Source of the DNA: Alphaproteobacteria bacterium
GTDB taxonomy: Bacteria > Pseudomonadota > Alphaproteobacteria > SHVP01
Direction of reading: 5' to 3'
Length of the DNA stretch: 39,828 bases
Assembly: GCA_009694165.1 (NCBI GenBank)
Contig: SHVP01000011.1
Coordinates: 1-39,828, forward strand
Shown here in pieces: positions 24,304 to 33,033 of this stretch. Made by a program: the position numbers and the translations under genes. The notes below the pieces were generated by a model. It was not told the DNA's origin. It made no database searches and saw only the letters and a program-made list of their open reading frames with translations. Position 1 is the stretch's first letter; each line of letters opens with the position of its first letter.

Positions 24304-25283
24304 TGCGGGCGATCCAGTGTCACCGCTGGGGCGAACCGATGGACCTCGTCCTGGTGCGGGATGCCGCGGTGCCGCGTCCAGGCCCGGGCGAAGTGCTGAT
24401 CAAGGTCCGCGCGACCGGCCTCAACTATGCCGACGTCGTGATGATCAAGGGCCAGTACCAGACCAAGCCCGCGTTTCCGTTCGCGCCCGGCCTTGAATGC
24501 GCCGGAGTCGTCGATGCGGTCGGCCCCGGGGTGACCCGGTTCAAACCGGGCGACGAGGTGATCGCGAAACTGGACTTCGGCGGATTCGCTGAATACGCCG
24601 TCGGCCCTGAATTCGACACCTACGCCAAGCCGCCCACGATGGCCTGGGACGTCGCCGCGTCATTCTACGTGGCTTACGTATCCTCGCACGTTGCGCTCAA
24701 ATGGCAGGCGCGGCTGGCGCCGGGCGAGAAGCTGCTGGTCTTGGGGGCTGCGGGCGGCACCGGCCTCACCGCCGTCGAGATCGGCAAGGCCATGGGCGCG
24801 ACGGTCTTCGCCGCAGCCAGCAGCGAGGAGAAGCTGAGCGTCGCCCGGACCCGCGGTGCCGACCACCTGATCAACTATGCCACCCGGCCGCTCAACGACC
24901 AGGTGTTGGCACTCACCGGAGACGAAGGGGTCGACGTCGTGTTCGACCCGGTGGGCGGCGACCTGTTCGACCCGGCGCTCTCATCGCTCGGCTGGGGCGG
25001 GCGCTACCTCGTCTTCGGCTTCGTCGGCGGCATCCCGCAAATTCCGGCCAACCGCCTGCTGGTGAAACATCGTTCGGCGATGGGCTCCTCGCTGCGCTAT
25101 TTCCGCGATCGGGCGCGGGACAAATTGCGCCACAGCGTCGAAGAGTTGTTCGCGCTATGGCAGGCCGGCAAGCTCGCGCCCTTTGTCTCGCAACGCTTCC
25201 CCCTCGAACGCGGGGCCGCCGCGATCACCGAACTGGCCGAGCGACGCGCCACCGGCCGGGTCGTCATCATCATCGACTCCTAG
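24303..25283 (+). CDS. Quinone oxidoreductase / zinc-less MDR dehydrogenase
   Basis: The 326-residue MDR protein has VLIKVRATGLNYADVVMIKG and PFAPGLECAGVVDAVGPGV in the catalytic domain and LVLGAAGGTGLTAVEIGKAM as the NADPH-binding A-A-x-G-x-x-G turn. No structural-zinc cysteine cluster is visible, as in QOR (CryZ) enzymes, which reduce quinones or enones with NADPH. ATG 24303 overlaps the upstream stop by two bases. It may serve as the redox partner for the product of the FAD-linked oxidase, but this is inference from coupling only. Confidence 0.88.
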   Translation: MRAIQCHRWGEPMDLVLVRDAAVPRPGPGEVLIKVRATGLNYADVVMIKGQYQTKPAFPFAPGLECAGVVDAVGPGVTRFKPGDEVIAKLDFGGFAEYAVGPEFDTYAKPPTMAWDVAASFYVAYVSSHVALKWQARLAPGEKLLVLGAAGGTGLTAVEIGKAMGATVFAAASSEEKLSVARTRGADHLINYATRPLNDQVLALTGDEGVDVVFDPVGGDLFDPALSSLGWGGRYLVFGFVGGIPQIPANRLLVKHRSAMGSSLRYFRDRARDKLRHSVEELFALWQAGKLAPFVSQRFPLERGAAAITELAERRATGRVVIIIDS

Positions 25284-25386
25284 CGGCGAGCGGCGCGCGG
25301 GATGGCGCCGCGGACCGGCGCCGGTGGCGCAGCGTCGCGCTTGCCCGTTTGGCGAAGGCTCGCGGCCCCGTGGTAAAGTTAACGCC

Positions 25387-26431
<1,045 letters not shown>

Positions 26432-26760
26432 AATCGCCGCTGGGCGCGAGGGGACGATGGGACGAGCGCGGGGCTCCAGCGGCACAAAGCGAGTCGCTGA
26501 CTGGGATCGTAAGATCGTCGCCCCGGGTCCGACGCCGTTCACTCTCGCCCTCGCGCGGCCCCTGCGCCCTCGCCTGCGCCCCTGCGGCGGGACGGGGCCT
26601 TAGCCTACGCGAGACGCAGCCAAGCTGACGCGGATCGGCTCGCCGCGGGCGGCGACCCGCGGCTGGTGCGGGTTGTGTTGCGGCCCGGTCCAGGCGACGA
26701 TCCGCCGCCGCCTCATTTCCGACGTGGGGCGTCGTCTGACCCGCCACGATGGAGCAACCC
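26432..26760. other. 329-bp stretch without a supported gene
   Basis: Between the dehydrogenase stop and the DUF2277 start I see no gene with homology. The only coding-like piece is a 38-codon minus-strand frame (26600-26716), listed separately. The segment around 26545-26600 is C/G-rich and low complexity. No terminator-like hairpin with a T-run is visible. Confidence 0.5.
26600..26716 (-). CDS. Possible small ORF, 38 residues, unknown
   Basis: ATG 26716 to TAA 26600 gives a 38-residue peptide starting MRRRRIVAWTGPQHNPH and ending RGEPIRVSLAASRVG. Third codon positions are almost all G or C, as in the real genes around it. There is no clear ribosome site and I recognise no family. It may be the tail of a decayed gene or chance. 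Low confidence. Confidence 0.2.
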   Translation of the reverse strand: MRRRRIVAWTGPQHNPHQPRVAARGEPIRVSLAASRVG

Positions 26761-26964
26761 ATGTGCCGCAACATCCGCACGCTCTTCGACTTAGAACCGC
26801 CCGCGATTGAGGAAGAGATCCGCACCTCGGCCATCCAATTCGTGCGCAAGATCAGCGGCTTTGCTATGCCGACCAAGGCCAACGAAGCGGTGTTCCATCG
26901 CGCGGTCGAGGAGGTGACGCACGTCGCCTATCACCTGCTGCATTCCCTCGAGACGACGGCGTAG
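26761..26964 (+). CDS. DUF2277 family protein
   Basis: This 67-residue protein begins MCRNIRTLFDLEPPAIEEEI and continues SAIQFVRKISGFAMPTKANEAVFHRAVEEV, which is the full-length pattern of DUF2277. Members are short soluble proteins of unknown function. ATG 26761 is chosen since homologues begin MCRNI and GGAG lies before it; an ATG 12 bases upstream (26749) is also in frame. Confidence 0.87.
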   Translation: MCRNIRTLFDLEPPAIEEEIRTSAIQFVRKISGFAMPTKANEAVFHRAVEEVTHVAYHLLHSLETTA

Positions 26965-27067
26965 CCGCGCAACCGTGACGTGGAGGCAACGAAGGCCCGG
27001 GCACGAGCGGCCAAACGCTTCGGCCGCCCCCCGGCAGCGTAACCGAGCGCAAAAGCTTGGCCGACCC

Positions 27068-27592
27068 TCAACCCGCCATCAGGTGGGCAAAACCTTGTCG
27101 CGCCTTCTTGACCTTCGGTGCGACGATCATCTGGCAATAGGGCTGGCGCGGGTTGTCGGCGTAGTAGTCCTGGTGATAGTCCTCGGCCGGATAGAACGTG
27201 CCGGCCGCCGTGACCTCGGTAACGATCGCGTCGTCCCATAGCTTGGCGGCACGCTCGATGGCGGCGGCGGCGGCGCTCTTCTGCGCTTCCGAGGTGTAGA
27301 AGATCGCCGACCGGTATTGCGTGCCGACGTCGTTGCCCTGCCGATTCAGCGTCGTCGGATCGTGGGTGGCGAAGAACACATCGAGCACGGTGTCGAAGGA
27401 GACGATGGCCGGGTCGAATTCGATCTCGACCGCTTCGGCGTGGCCGGTGGTCCCGGTGCAGATCTGTTCATAGCTGGGATTGGCGCGACGACCGCCGATA
27501 TAGCCCGACCGCAGCGCCTGCACGCCCTTGATCGGCTTGAAGACCGCCTCAACGCACCAGAAGCATCCGCCCGCAAGGATGGCTTTTTCCAT
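27068..27592 (-). CDS. msrA: Peptide-methionine (S)-S-oxide reductase
   Basis: The 174-residue protein carries the catalytic motif GGCFWC (Cys10) near the start, then GVQALRSGYIGG, EVEFDP-like AVEIEFDPAIVSFD, FFATHDPTTLNRQGNDVGTQ and YRSAIFYTSE, and FYPAEDYHQDYY. These are the classic MsrA signature blocks, so it reduces S-methionine sulfoxide in proteins, using thioredoxin. The ribosome site AGAAGGA precedes ATG 27592. It is monocistronic. The C-terminal part lacks extra cysteines, unlike the three-Cys type; recycling may use fewer Cys. Confidence 0.95.
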   Translation of the reverse strand: MEKAILAGGCFWCVEAVFKPIKGVQALRSGYIGGRRANPSYEQICTGTTGHAEAVEIEFDPAIVSFDTVLDVFFATHDPTTLNRQGNDVGTQYRSAIFYTSEAQKSAAAAAIERAAKLWDDAIVTEVTAAGTFYPAEDYHQDYYADNPRQPYCQMIVAPKVKKARQGFAHLMAG

Positions 27593-27662
27593 GTTCCGAT
27601 CCTTCTGCTGTCCCTATTCGCGTCAGTGTAACGCGGCCAATCCGCCGGCACGAACCGGCCGC

Positions 27663-28493
27663 TCAGGCAAGTGGATGTCCGACACAGAGGAGCACGGCGC
27701 CGCAGTCGGAAACCGGCTGCTCGGAAAATCCAAGCGTGGCGGGCCCTTGCCACTCGAGATAACCGCCCTCGATCAGGCGCACATCGGTGGTCCGACCCTG
27801 CGCGCGGACCTGCACGCCGACATCGCCCGACAGGGCGAACATCCAGCATCGCTCGGCGACCGCGGCGGGCGGCGCCAAGCTGGGCGAGGGCCGCCAGTCG
27901 GCCGGGACGTGAACGAGGGCGCAGGCTGGCGCGGCGCCATTCTTCGGCGCCAAGGCCTTCCACCTCCAGCCGGTGACGCGCGAATGCGGCACCCAGGCCA
28001 GGGAATCGACGCCAAAGATGCGCGGCGCGACAAATGTTTGGTTGATCCCATGGTAGCCCGCGAAGGGCACCGATTGGGTCTCGTCGCGGGCTTTCGGGTC
28101 GTCGAGGCCGACACCGCCGCCGCTCGCCCACGACAACATCGTGGCGCCGATCTCCGGACGCGGCTCGGCGTGCAGGCCGTGCAGACTGAGCGGCGGGCGA
28201 TCCATAAACGTGCCCTTGCGGAACACCACGAGCTGGCCCGTGGTGTCAGCCGGCGCACCGAATTCCCAGTGCGGATAATCGCCGCCGAGGCAGAGCGCGC
28301 GTTCGACCACGGTGCGATGAAAATGGCGGGTCGGACGGCGCGGCGAGTTGGCGCCGTAATCAGGTGGAATGAACATCAGGTGAGTCGCCGCTCCGCTCGC
28401 CGGGTCGATGTGCAGCGTCTTCGAGAACATGCCACGGATGGTGGGTTCGGGCTCCCATGCCATCGCCTCGGTGTCGACGTGACGGAAGGTCAT
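27663..28493 (-). CDS. Bicupin-like protein, copy 2
   Basis: The 276-residue protein is homologous to the copies at 5026-5850 and 28496-29329. Its cupin motif 1 is H57-x-H59, E64, G70 (RHFHRTVVERALCLGG), and motif 2 has RKGTFMDRPPLSLHG (His105). The C-terminal half has GDVGVQVRAQGRTTDVRL, EGGYLEWQGPATLGF and LCVGHPLA, again without a second metal site. Conserved N-terminal signature is VDTEAMAWEPEPTIRGM. The start ATG 28493 lies two bases after the upstream copy's stop (28496), so the two are translationally linked. Function is unknown; a metal-dependent enzyme or binder is expected. Confidence 0.84.
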   Translation of the reverse strand: MTFRHVDTEAMAWEPEPTIRGMFSKTLHIDPASGAATHLMFIPPDYGANSPRRPTRHFHRTVVERALCLGGDYPHWEFGAPADTTGQLVVFRKGTFMDRPPLSLHGLHAEPRPEIGATMLSWASGGGVGLDDPKARDETQSVPFAGYHGINQTFVAPRIFGVDSLAWVPHSRVTGWRWKALAPKNGAAPACALVHVPADWRPSPSLAPPAAVAERCWMFALSGDVGVQVRAQGRTTDVRLIEGGYLEWQGPATLGFSEQPVSDCGAVLLCVGHPLA

Positions 28494-28495
28494 GA

Positions 28496-29329
28496 TCAAG
28501 CGAGTGCGTGGCCGACGCACAGCACCGTGGCGCCAATTTCGGACACCGGTTCGGTCGAAAAGCCGATCGTCGTCGGCGAGTACCATTCGAGGTAGCCGCC
28601 CTCTTTCAGTTTGAACCGATGGCTGTTGGCGCCGTCATAGACGGTGATCGCGAGATCGCCGTTGACGACGAAGACCCAGCGCCGTTCATCTGAGTAGCTG
28701 AGGATGGTGCCCGGGCGCGGCGCACTCCAGTCGGCCGGAACGAACACCAGCGAACATTTTGGCGCCGATCCGCGTGCGGCGGCAAGCGGCTTGTGTTTCC
28801 ATGCCGCCAGGGCTTGGTGCCGCTGCCAGGGAATCGAATCGGCGGCAAAGATGCGCGGCGCGGTGAAGGCGACATTGTGCCGCCGTGTATCGTTCTCTTC
28901 GAGATGGACGGTTTCTTCCGCATAGCGCGGGTCGTCGACGCCGACGCCGTTGCCGGTGGCCCACGAAATGGTCATCGCCCCCGCCTGCGAGCGTGGTTCG
29001 TTGAGGAGCCCATGCACCGTGTTGGGCGGGCGATCCATGAACACGCCGCGGCGAAACATGACGAGATCGCCCACCTTGTCGGCCGGGTCGTCGAATTCCC
29101 AGTGGGGAAAGTCACCCGCCAGGTAGAACGTCCGTTCGATGACGCTGGTGTGGTAGTGGCGAAACAGACCGCCGGCCGGCAACCCGAAACCGGGCGGGAC
29201 GAAGCGGATCATCGTGCTGGCGCCGGTCGCCGCGTCGACATGCAGCCGCTTCGATTTCATCCCCTTGATCGTCGGTTCCTGCTGCCAGGCCATGGCGGCG
29301 GTATCGATGTAGGTATAGTTCGCGGCCAT
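28496..29329 (-). CDS. Bicupin-like protein, copy 3
   Basis: The 277-residue protein has H58-x-H60, E65, G72 (RHYHTSVIERTFYLAG), FRRGVFMDRPPNTVHG (His106), then GYLEWYSPTTIGFSTEPVSE and LCVGHALA. It is closest to copy 2, with which it forms a tandem pair, more distant from copy 1. ATG 29329 is preceded by GAGGAA; the frame extends five codons upstream. It is divergent from the second solute-binding protein gene with 145 bp between starts. Unknown function. Confidence 0.84.
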   Translation of the reverse strand: MAANYTYIDTAAMAWQQEPTIKGMKSKRLHVDAATGASTMIRFVPPGFGLPAGGLFRHYHTSVIERTFYLAGDFPHWEFDDPADKVGDLVMFRRGVFMDRPPNTVHGLLNEPRSQAGAMTISWATGNGVGVDDPRYAEETVHLEENDTRRHNVAFTAPRIFAADSIPWQRHQALAAWKHKPLAAARGSAPKCSLVFVPADWSAPRPGTILSYSDERRWVFVVNGDLAITVYDGANSHRFKLKEGGYLEWYSPTTIGFSTEPVSEIGATVLCVGHALA

Positions 29330-29474
29330 GGGCTTCCTCGCCAATCCGGGACGGAGAATGGGGGCGTCCGGCGAAGCTGTCCAGACTCCCGCGCGATGAC
29401 GGACGAAGAATCCCGTTGATTTATCGCCCCAGGGTGGTGTTCGCTCGGCACATTCGAACCAAGGGAGGACATCC

Positions 29475-31022
29475 CTGCGTAGTGGAACGATCGGCCTGCT
29501 GGCAACCGCGGCGTTTCTGCTGGTCGCCGGCTCGGCGCTGGCGGCGGAGACCCTGAAGGTCAGCGTTCGCGAGTTCCCGCCGGGCCGCGGTAGCCCCTTT
29601 GTCGATCCAGGCGTGCCGCACGTGTTCGTGCTGAGCGCGATCTACAACCAGATGATGAAGATTCGGGAGGACTACTCCTCCGGTCCCGACCTCGCCACCG
29701 AGTGGAAGGTGGTCGACCCCACGACCTGGGAAGTGAAGGTCCGCGCCGGCGTGAAATATTCGAGCGGCGAGACGTTCAACGCCGCCGCCGTCGAGGCCGC
29801 CTACAAGTATCTGCTGACCGAGGAAGGCCGCACCCAGGTCACCGGTCGCGATCTCACCCCAATCTTCGAATCGATGACGGCCAAGGACGACACGACGGTG
29901 GTCATGAAGACCAAGACGCCGTTCCCGATCGTGCCACGGGTCCTCGGCGGCCTTCGCATTCCCGCTCCCAAGGCATGGGCCGACGGCGGCCTCAAGGGCA
30001 TGTCCGACAACCCCGTCGGCACGGCCGCCTACAAGGTAGCCAGCTGGGCGCCGGGCAAGATCGTCCTCGTCGCCAACGAGACGTCTTTCCAAAGCCGGGC
30101 CGACATCGGCCAGGTCGAGATCTACGACATCGGCGAGGGCGCCGCGCGGTCCCAGGCGCTGCTGTCGGGTCAGATCGACATCGATACCGCGCTCAATCTC
30201 GACTCGGTCGATCAGGTGAAGCGTGCCGGACTCAAAGTCTTTCATACCCCCTCCACCCGTACGCTCGGCATTTCGCTAGTGTCCTGGCGCAAGCCCTGCG
30301 CCGACGGCAAGTGCGACCCGCAACCGACCACCGGGCCGATGAAGGACCTGCGCGTCCGCCAGGCCCTGAACTATGCGGTGAACAAGCAGACGATCGTCGA
30401 CAACATCTACAAGGGGGCGGCGTCGGTCGCCTCGCAAGCGGCGGTGCCGCAGGCGGTCGGCTTCAACAAGGAGCTGAAGGGCTACGAGTACAACCCGACC
30501 AAGGCCAAGCAGCTGTTAAGCGAGGCCGGCTTCGCCAGCGGGTTCGACATGGAAATCCGAGCGATTACGACCGATGCCACCATCAAGCTGGTGTACGAAT
30601 CGGCGGTCCAGGACCTCAATGCGATCGGCGTCCGCGCCAAGCTGATCTCGCAACCGTTCCCCGATTGGCTGAACGCCTATCTCAACGGCACCTGGACCTG
30701 GGACGCCTTCGGTTTCGGCCATGACCTCACCGGCCAGCTCGATGCCGGCCGGTCGTTCAACTCGTTCACCTCGTGCGTCAAGCCGGGCGGCCCCTATTAC
30801 TGCAACCAGGACGAAATGCCGCTCGTCAACGCCCAGGCGGCCGAGATGGATCCGGTGAAGCGTGAAGCAATTCTCAAGGAGCTGTTGGCCAAGAATTCCG
30901 CCAATGCACCGATCATCTTCCTGGTCGCCGGCAGCGAGAGCATGGGCTACCACGCGAAGCTGACCAATTTCAGCCAGTTGAACCTGCATCTCAATTACAA
31001 CGAGATGAAGGTTCAGAAGTAG
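29475..31022 (+). CDS. ABC transporter substrate-binding protein, family 5, apparently starting at CTG
   Basis: From CTG 29475 the 515-residue protein starts RSGTIGLLATAAFLLVAGSA after the first residue, then LAAETLKVSVREFPPGRG, a classic signal peptide with a LAA cleavage site and family 5 N-lobe. Lobe motifs include VDPTTWEVKVRAGVKYSSGE, DLRVRQALNYAVNKQTIV and FNKELKGYEYNPTKAKQLLS. There is no ATG, GTG or TTG in frame between the stop at 29397 and ATG 29613. Starting at 29613 would delete the signal peptide and 46 residues. A strong site (GGGAGG at 29463-29468) is six bases before the CTG, so I take CTG as the initiator. It binds a substrate in the periplasm; no permease genes lie nearby. 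It is followed by a hairpin and a monooxygenase-like gene. Confidence 0.88.
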   Translation: MRSGTIGLLATAAFLLVAGSALAAETLKVSVREFPPGRGSPFVDPGVPHVFVLSAIYNQMMKIREDYSSGPDLATEWKVVDPTTWEVKVRAGVKYSSGETFNAAAVEAAYKYLLTEEGRTQVTGRDLTPIFESMTAKDDTTVVMKTKTPFPIVPRVLGGLRIPAPKAWADGGLKGMSDNPVGTAAYKVASWAPGKIVLVANETSFQSRADIGQVEIYDIGEGAARSQALLSGQIDIDTALNLDSVDQVKRAGLKVFHTPSTRTLGISLVSWRKPCADGKCDPQPTTGPMKDLRVRQALNYAVNKQTIVDNIYKGAASVASQAAVPQAVGFNKELKGYEYNPTKAKQLLSEAGFASGFDMEIRAITTDATIKLVYESAVQDLNAIGVRAKLISQPFPDWLNAYLNGTWTWDAFGFGHDLTGQLDAGRSFNSFTSCVKPGGPYYCNQDEMPLVNAQAAEMDPVKREAILKELLAKNSANAPIIFLVAGSESMGYHAKLTNFSQLNLHLNYNEMKVQK

Positions 31023-31031
31023 GCGTGCACC

Positions 31032-31061
31032 CGAGGGGCTGGATCGCGATCCGGCCCCTCG
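31032..31061. terminator. Hairpin between the solute-binding and monooxygenase-like genes
   Basis: CGAGGGGC, T, GGATC, two-base loop, GATCC, G, GCCCCTCG: a near-perfect 14-bp stem (one T.G wobble) that begins 9 bp after the SBP stop. It is followed by TTCTCTC, a weak T-tract. It may end part of the transcription or stabilise the SBP message, with readthrough to the next gene 20 bp on. Confidence 0.65.
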
Positions 31062-31080
31062 TTCTCTCCGCGAGGCAACG

Positions 31081-32256
31081 ATGACGGCCGTTACCACTGC
31101 CGACCTGGTTTCCCGCGCGCGCGACCTCGTTCCGGCGCTTGGCCATCGGGTGGCCGAGACGCAGTCGCTGCGCCACATTCCGTCGGCGACAATCGCGGAC
31201 TTCAAGGCCGCCGGTTTTTTCAAGTGCATGCAGCCCAAGCGCTACGGCGGCTACGAGCTCGAGTTTGGCGCCAACGCCTTCATCGCCGGCGAGATCGCCC
31301 GCGCCTGCGCGTCCTCGGCCTGGGTGCAAACGGTGATCGCGAGCCACCATTGGGTGGTGGGGATGTTTCCGCCCGAGGCCCAGGACGACGTTTGGGGCGA
31401 CGATGCCGACGCCGTGGTCGCCTCGGCCTATGCCAACAGCGGTGCCCACGCGGTGCCCGAGGGCAACGGCTTCCGCCTGCACGGCACCTGGCATTTTGCC
31501 AGCGGTGTCCATGCCGCCGACTGGATCATCGTGCTGGCGCCGGTCGACCGCGGCGGGCCCAAGCCGGAAAACACCACCGTGCTGGTGCCGAAGCGAGATT
31601 TCGCGATTCTCGACACGTGGCACGCCAGCGGACTGCGCGGCACCGGCACCCACGACGTCCGCGTGCGCGACGCCTTCATTCCCGGCCATCGCGAGCTGCC
31701 CTTCGCGGCGGCGAGCGGCGGCCGCTCGCCCGGCAGCGCCGTCAACCCTTCGCCGATCTATCGCCTGCCGATGATGGGCGTCGGCTGCTTCACCGTCGTC
31801 GGCCCGGTTACCGGCGTCGCCCAGGCCGCGCTCGAGACCTATACCGACCAGGTCCGCGGCCGCACGGCGATCCTCTCCGAGAACAAGCTGGCCGACGCCA
31901 CGCCGCTCCAGCTCAAGGTGGCCGAGTGCGCGGTCGAGATCGACTGCGCCCGCCTGTTGCTGCGCCGCGACCTCGAGGAGGTGAACCGGCTCGCGGCCGA
32001 AAACGACCCGATTTCGGCGGCCAACCGCCTCAGGTACAAGCGCGACGTCGCCTTTGCCGCGCAGCTTTGCCGCCGCGCCGTCGACCGGTTGGTAATGGCG
32101 CTCGGCGTCACCGGGCAGCGCGACGACCACCCGATCCAGCTGGCCTCGCGCGATATCAATGCGCTGGCCTCGCACGGCCTGCTCAGCTGGGACGTGAACG
32201 CCATCCCCTACGGCCGCGCCGCCTTTGGCCTCGACCCGCAGGCGAAATACGTCTGA
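31081..32256 (+). CDS. Acyl-CoA dehydrogenase-fold flavin-dependent monooxygenase (HsaA/DszC-like)
   Basis: The 391-residue protein has the fold of group D flavin monooxygenases: RHIPSATIADFKAAGFFKCM with the following PKRYGGYELEF, and EIARACASSAWVQTVIASHH, in the N-terminal helices; the WHFASGVHAADWIIVLAP beta-barrel segment; TWHASGLRGTGTHDVRVRDAF; and a C-terminal helical domain ending VNAIPYGRAAFGLDPQ. Members hydroxylate aromatic rings (HsaA, HpaB-like) with FMNH2/FADH2 supplied by a separate reductase, which I do not see here. Acyl-CoA dehydrogenase activity is the alternative; the usual catalytic Glu is not evident. ATG 31081 follows GAGG. Substrate unknown; it lies just after the SBP. 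Confidence 0.83.
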   Translation: MTAVTTADLVSRARDLVPALGHRVAETQSLRHIPSATIADFKAAGFFKCMQPKRYGGYELEFGANAFIAGEIARACASSAWVQTVIASHHWVVGMFPPEAQDDVWGDDADAVVASAYANSGAHAVPEGNGFRLHGTWHFASGVHAADWIIVLAPVDRGGPKPENTTVLVPKRDFAILDTWHASGLRGTGTHDVRVRDAFIPGHRELPFAAASGGRSPGSAVNPSPIYRLPMMGVGCFTVVGPVTGVAQAALETYTDQVRGRTAILSENKLADATPLQLKVAECAVEIDCARLLLRRDLEEVNRLAAENDPISAANRLRYKRDVAFAAQLCRRAVDRLVMALGVTGQRDDHPIQLASRDINALASHGLLSWDVNAIPYGRAAFGLDPQAKYV

Positions 32257-32267
32257 CGTTGGCGCGC

Positions 32268-32957
32268 TCAGCGGCCGATGTCGCCCCACAGGTCGGTCAG
32301 GATGTAGTCGCGTTCGCGCAGGTCCCAATGCGCCTTTGCCAGCTGGCGGTCGGGGCCGAATACCCAGAGTTCGAGTGGCGACCAGTCGGGACGATTGCTC
32401 AACAGGCGATAGTGGCGCGTGTCGAAGGTGCCGGCCGGCACTGTCAGGCGCTCCTCGCCGACATACTCGAAGCGCTTGGAGCTGACGCCGATCATCGGGC
32501 CCGAGCCGCCGTGGGCGTGTGGCGAGGAATGCGCACCGCCGTCGATCCGCTGAACGCGATCGGCTTTGGCGTGATCGAAAGTGCCGGTCTGCCAACCGTC
32601 GGTCACCAACGGGTGGGGGACGAACACGGTCGGCCGGTGGCCGAGCGTGACGCGCTGACTCAACCGCCCGGCATCGGCGGTGAAGGTTTCGCAGGCAGCT
32701 CCCTCGTCGTCGAAGCGGAACCAGCCGCTGCCCTGGAACCGGTCCTTGATCGTCAAGCGCACGAAGGCATCGACCGGGCTCCAGTCGCCATCGACGGTAT
32801 AGGTCACGTCGCGCAGCACCTCCTCGCCCTCGAGTTCGCATACCGCCCGCACCGTGCGCTGGTCAGTATGCACCGTGATCGTGAAGGTTTCGCGGCCGAT
32901 TTCCCGACCCGAATCATGAATGTGCAGAATCGTTCCGCCATAAGACCGGTGTTGCAT
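32268..32957 (-). CDS. Hypothetical beta-rich protein (DUF3108-like)
   Basis: The 229-residue protein has alternating hydrophobic strands (RTVRAVCELEGEEVLRDVTY, AFVRLTIKDRFQGSGWFRF) and a C-terminal block EERLTVPAGTFDTRHYRLLS then ELWVFGPDRQLAKAHWDLR. The V-P-A-G-T-F-D/E-T segment resembles DUF3108-type outer-membrane-associated proteins, but no signal peptide is visible. I do not recognise a function. ATG 32957 follows GAGGGGAG. It is convergent with the monooxygenase-like gene (gap 11 bp) and divergent from the molybdoenzyme. Confidence 0.65.
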   Translation of the reverse strand: MQHRSYGGTILHIHDSGREIGRETFTITVHTDQRTVRAVCELEGEEVLRDVTYTVDGDWSPVDAFVRLTIKDRFQGSGWFRFDDEGAACETFTADAGRLSQRVTLGHRPTVFVPHPLVTDGWQTGTFDHAKADRVQRIDGGAHSSPHAHGGSGPMIGVSSKRFEYVGEERLTVPAGTFDTRHYRLLSNRPDWSPLELWVFGPDRQLAKAHWDLRERDYILTDLWGDIGR

Positions 32958-33033
32958 CGGCTCCCCTCGCCGCTCGCCCCTGGTGCGAGCTAAGATGGCC
33001 AGCGTAGCAGCTTAGCCGTGGATCGAGGTCGCC

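Noticed and set aside
29613..31022. Solute-binding protein starting at ATG 29613
   Set aside because: It would lose the signal peptide and 46 residues that are clearly encoded, and there is no ribosome site at that ATG comparable with GGGAGG before CTG 29475.
30991..32841. 616-codon minus-strand open frame
   Set aside because: Antisense to the monooxygenase-like gene; no family signature, and the plus-strand gene has a clear ribosome site and conserved motifs.
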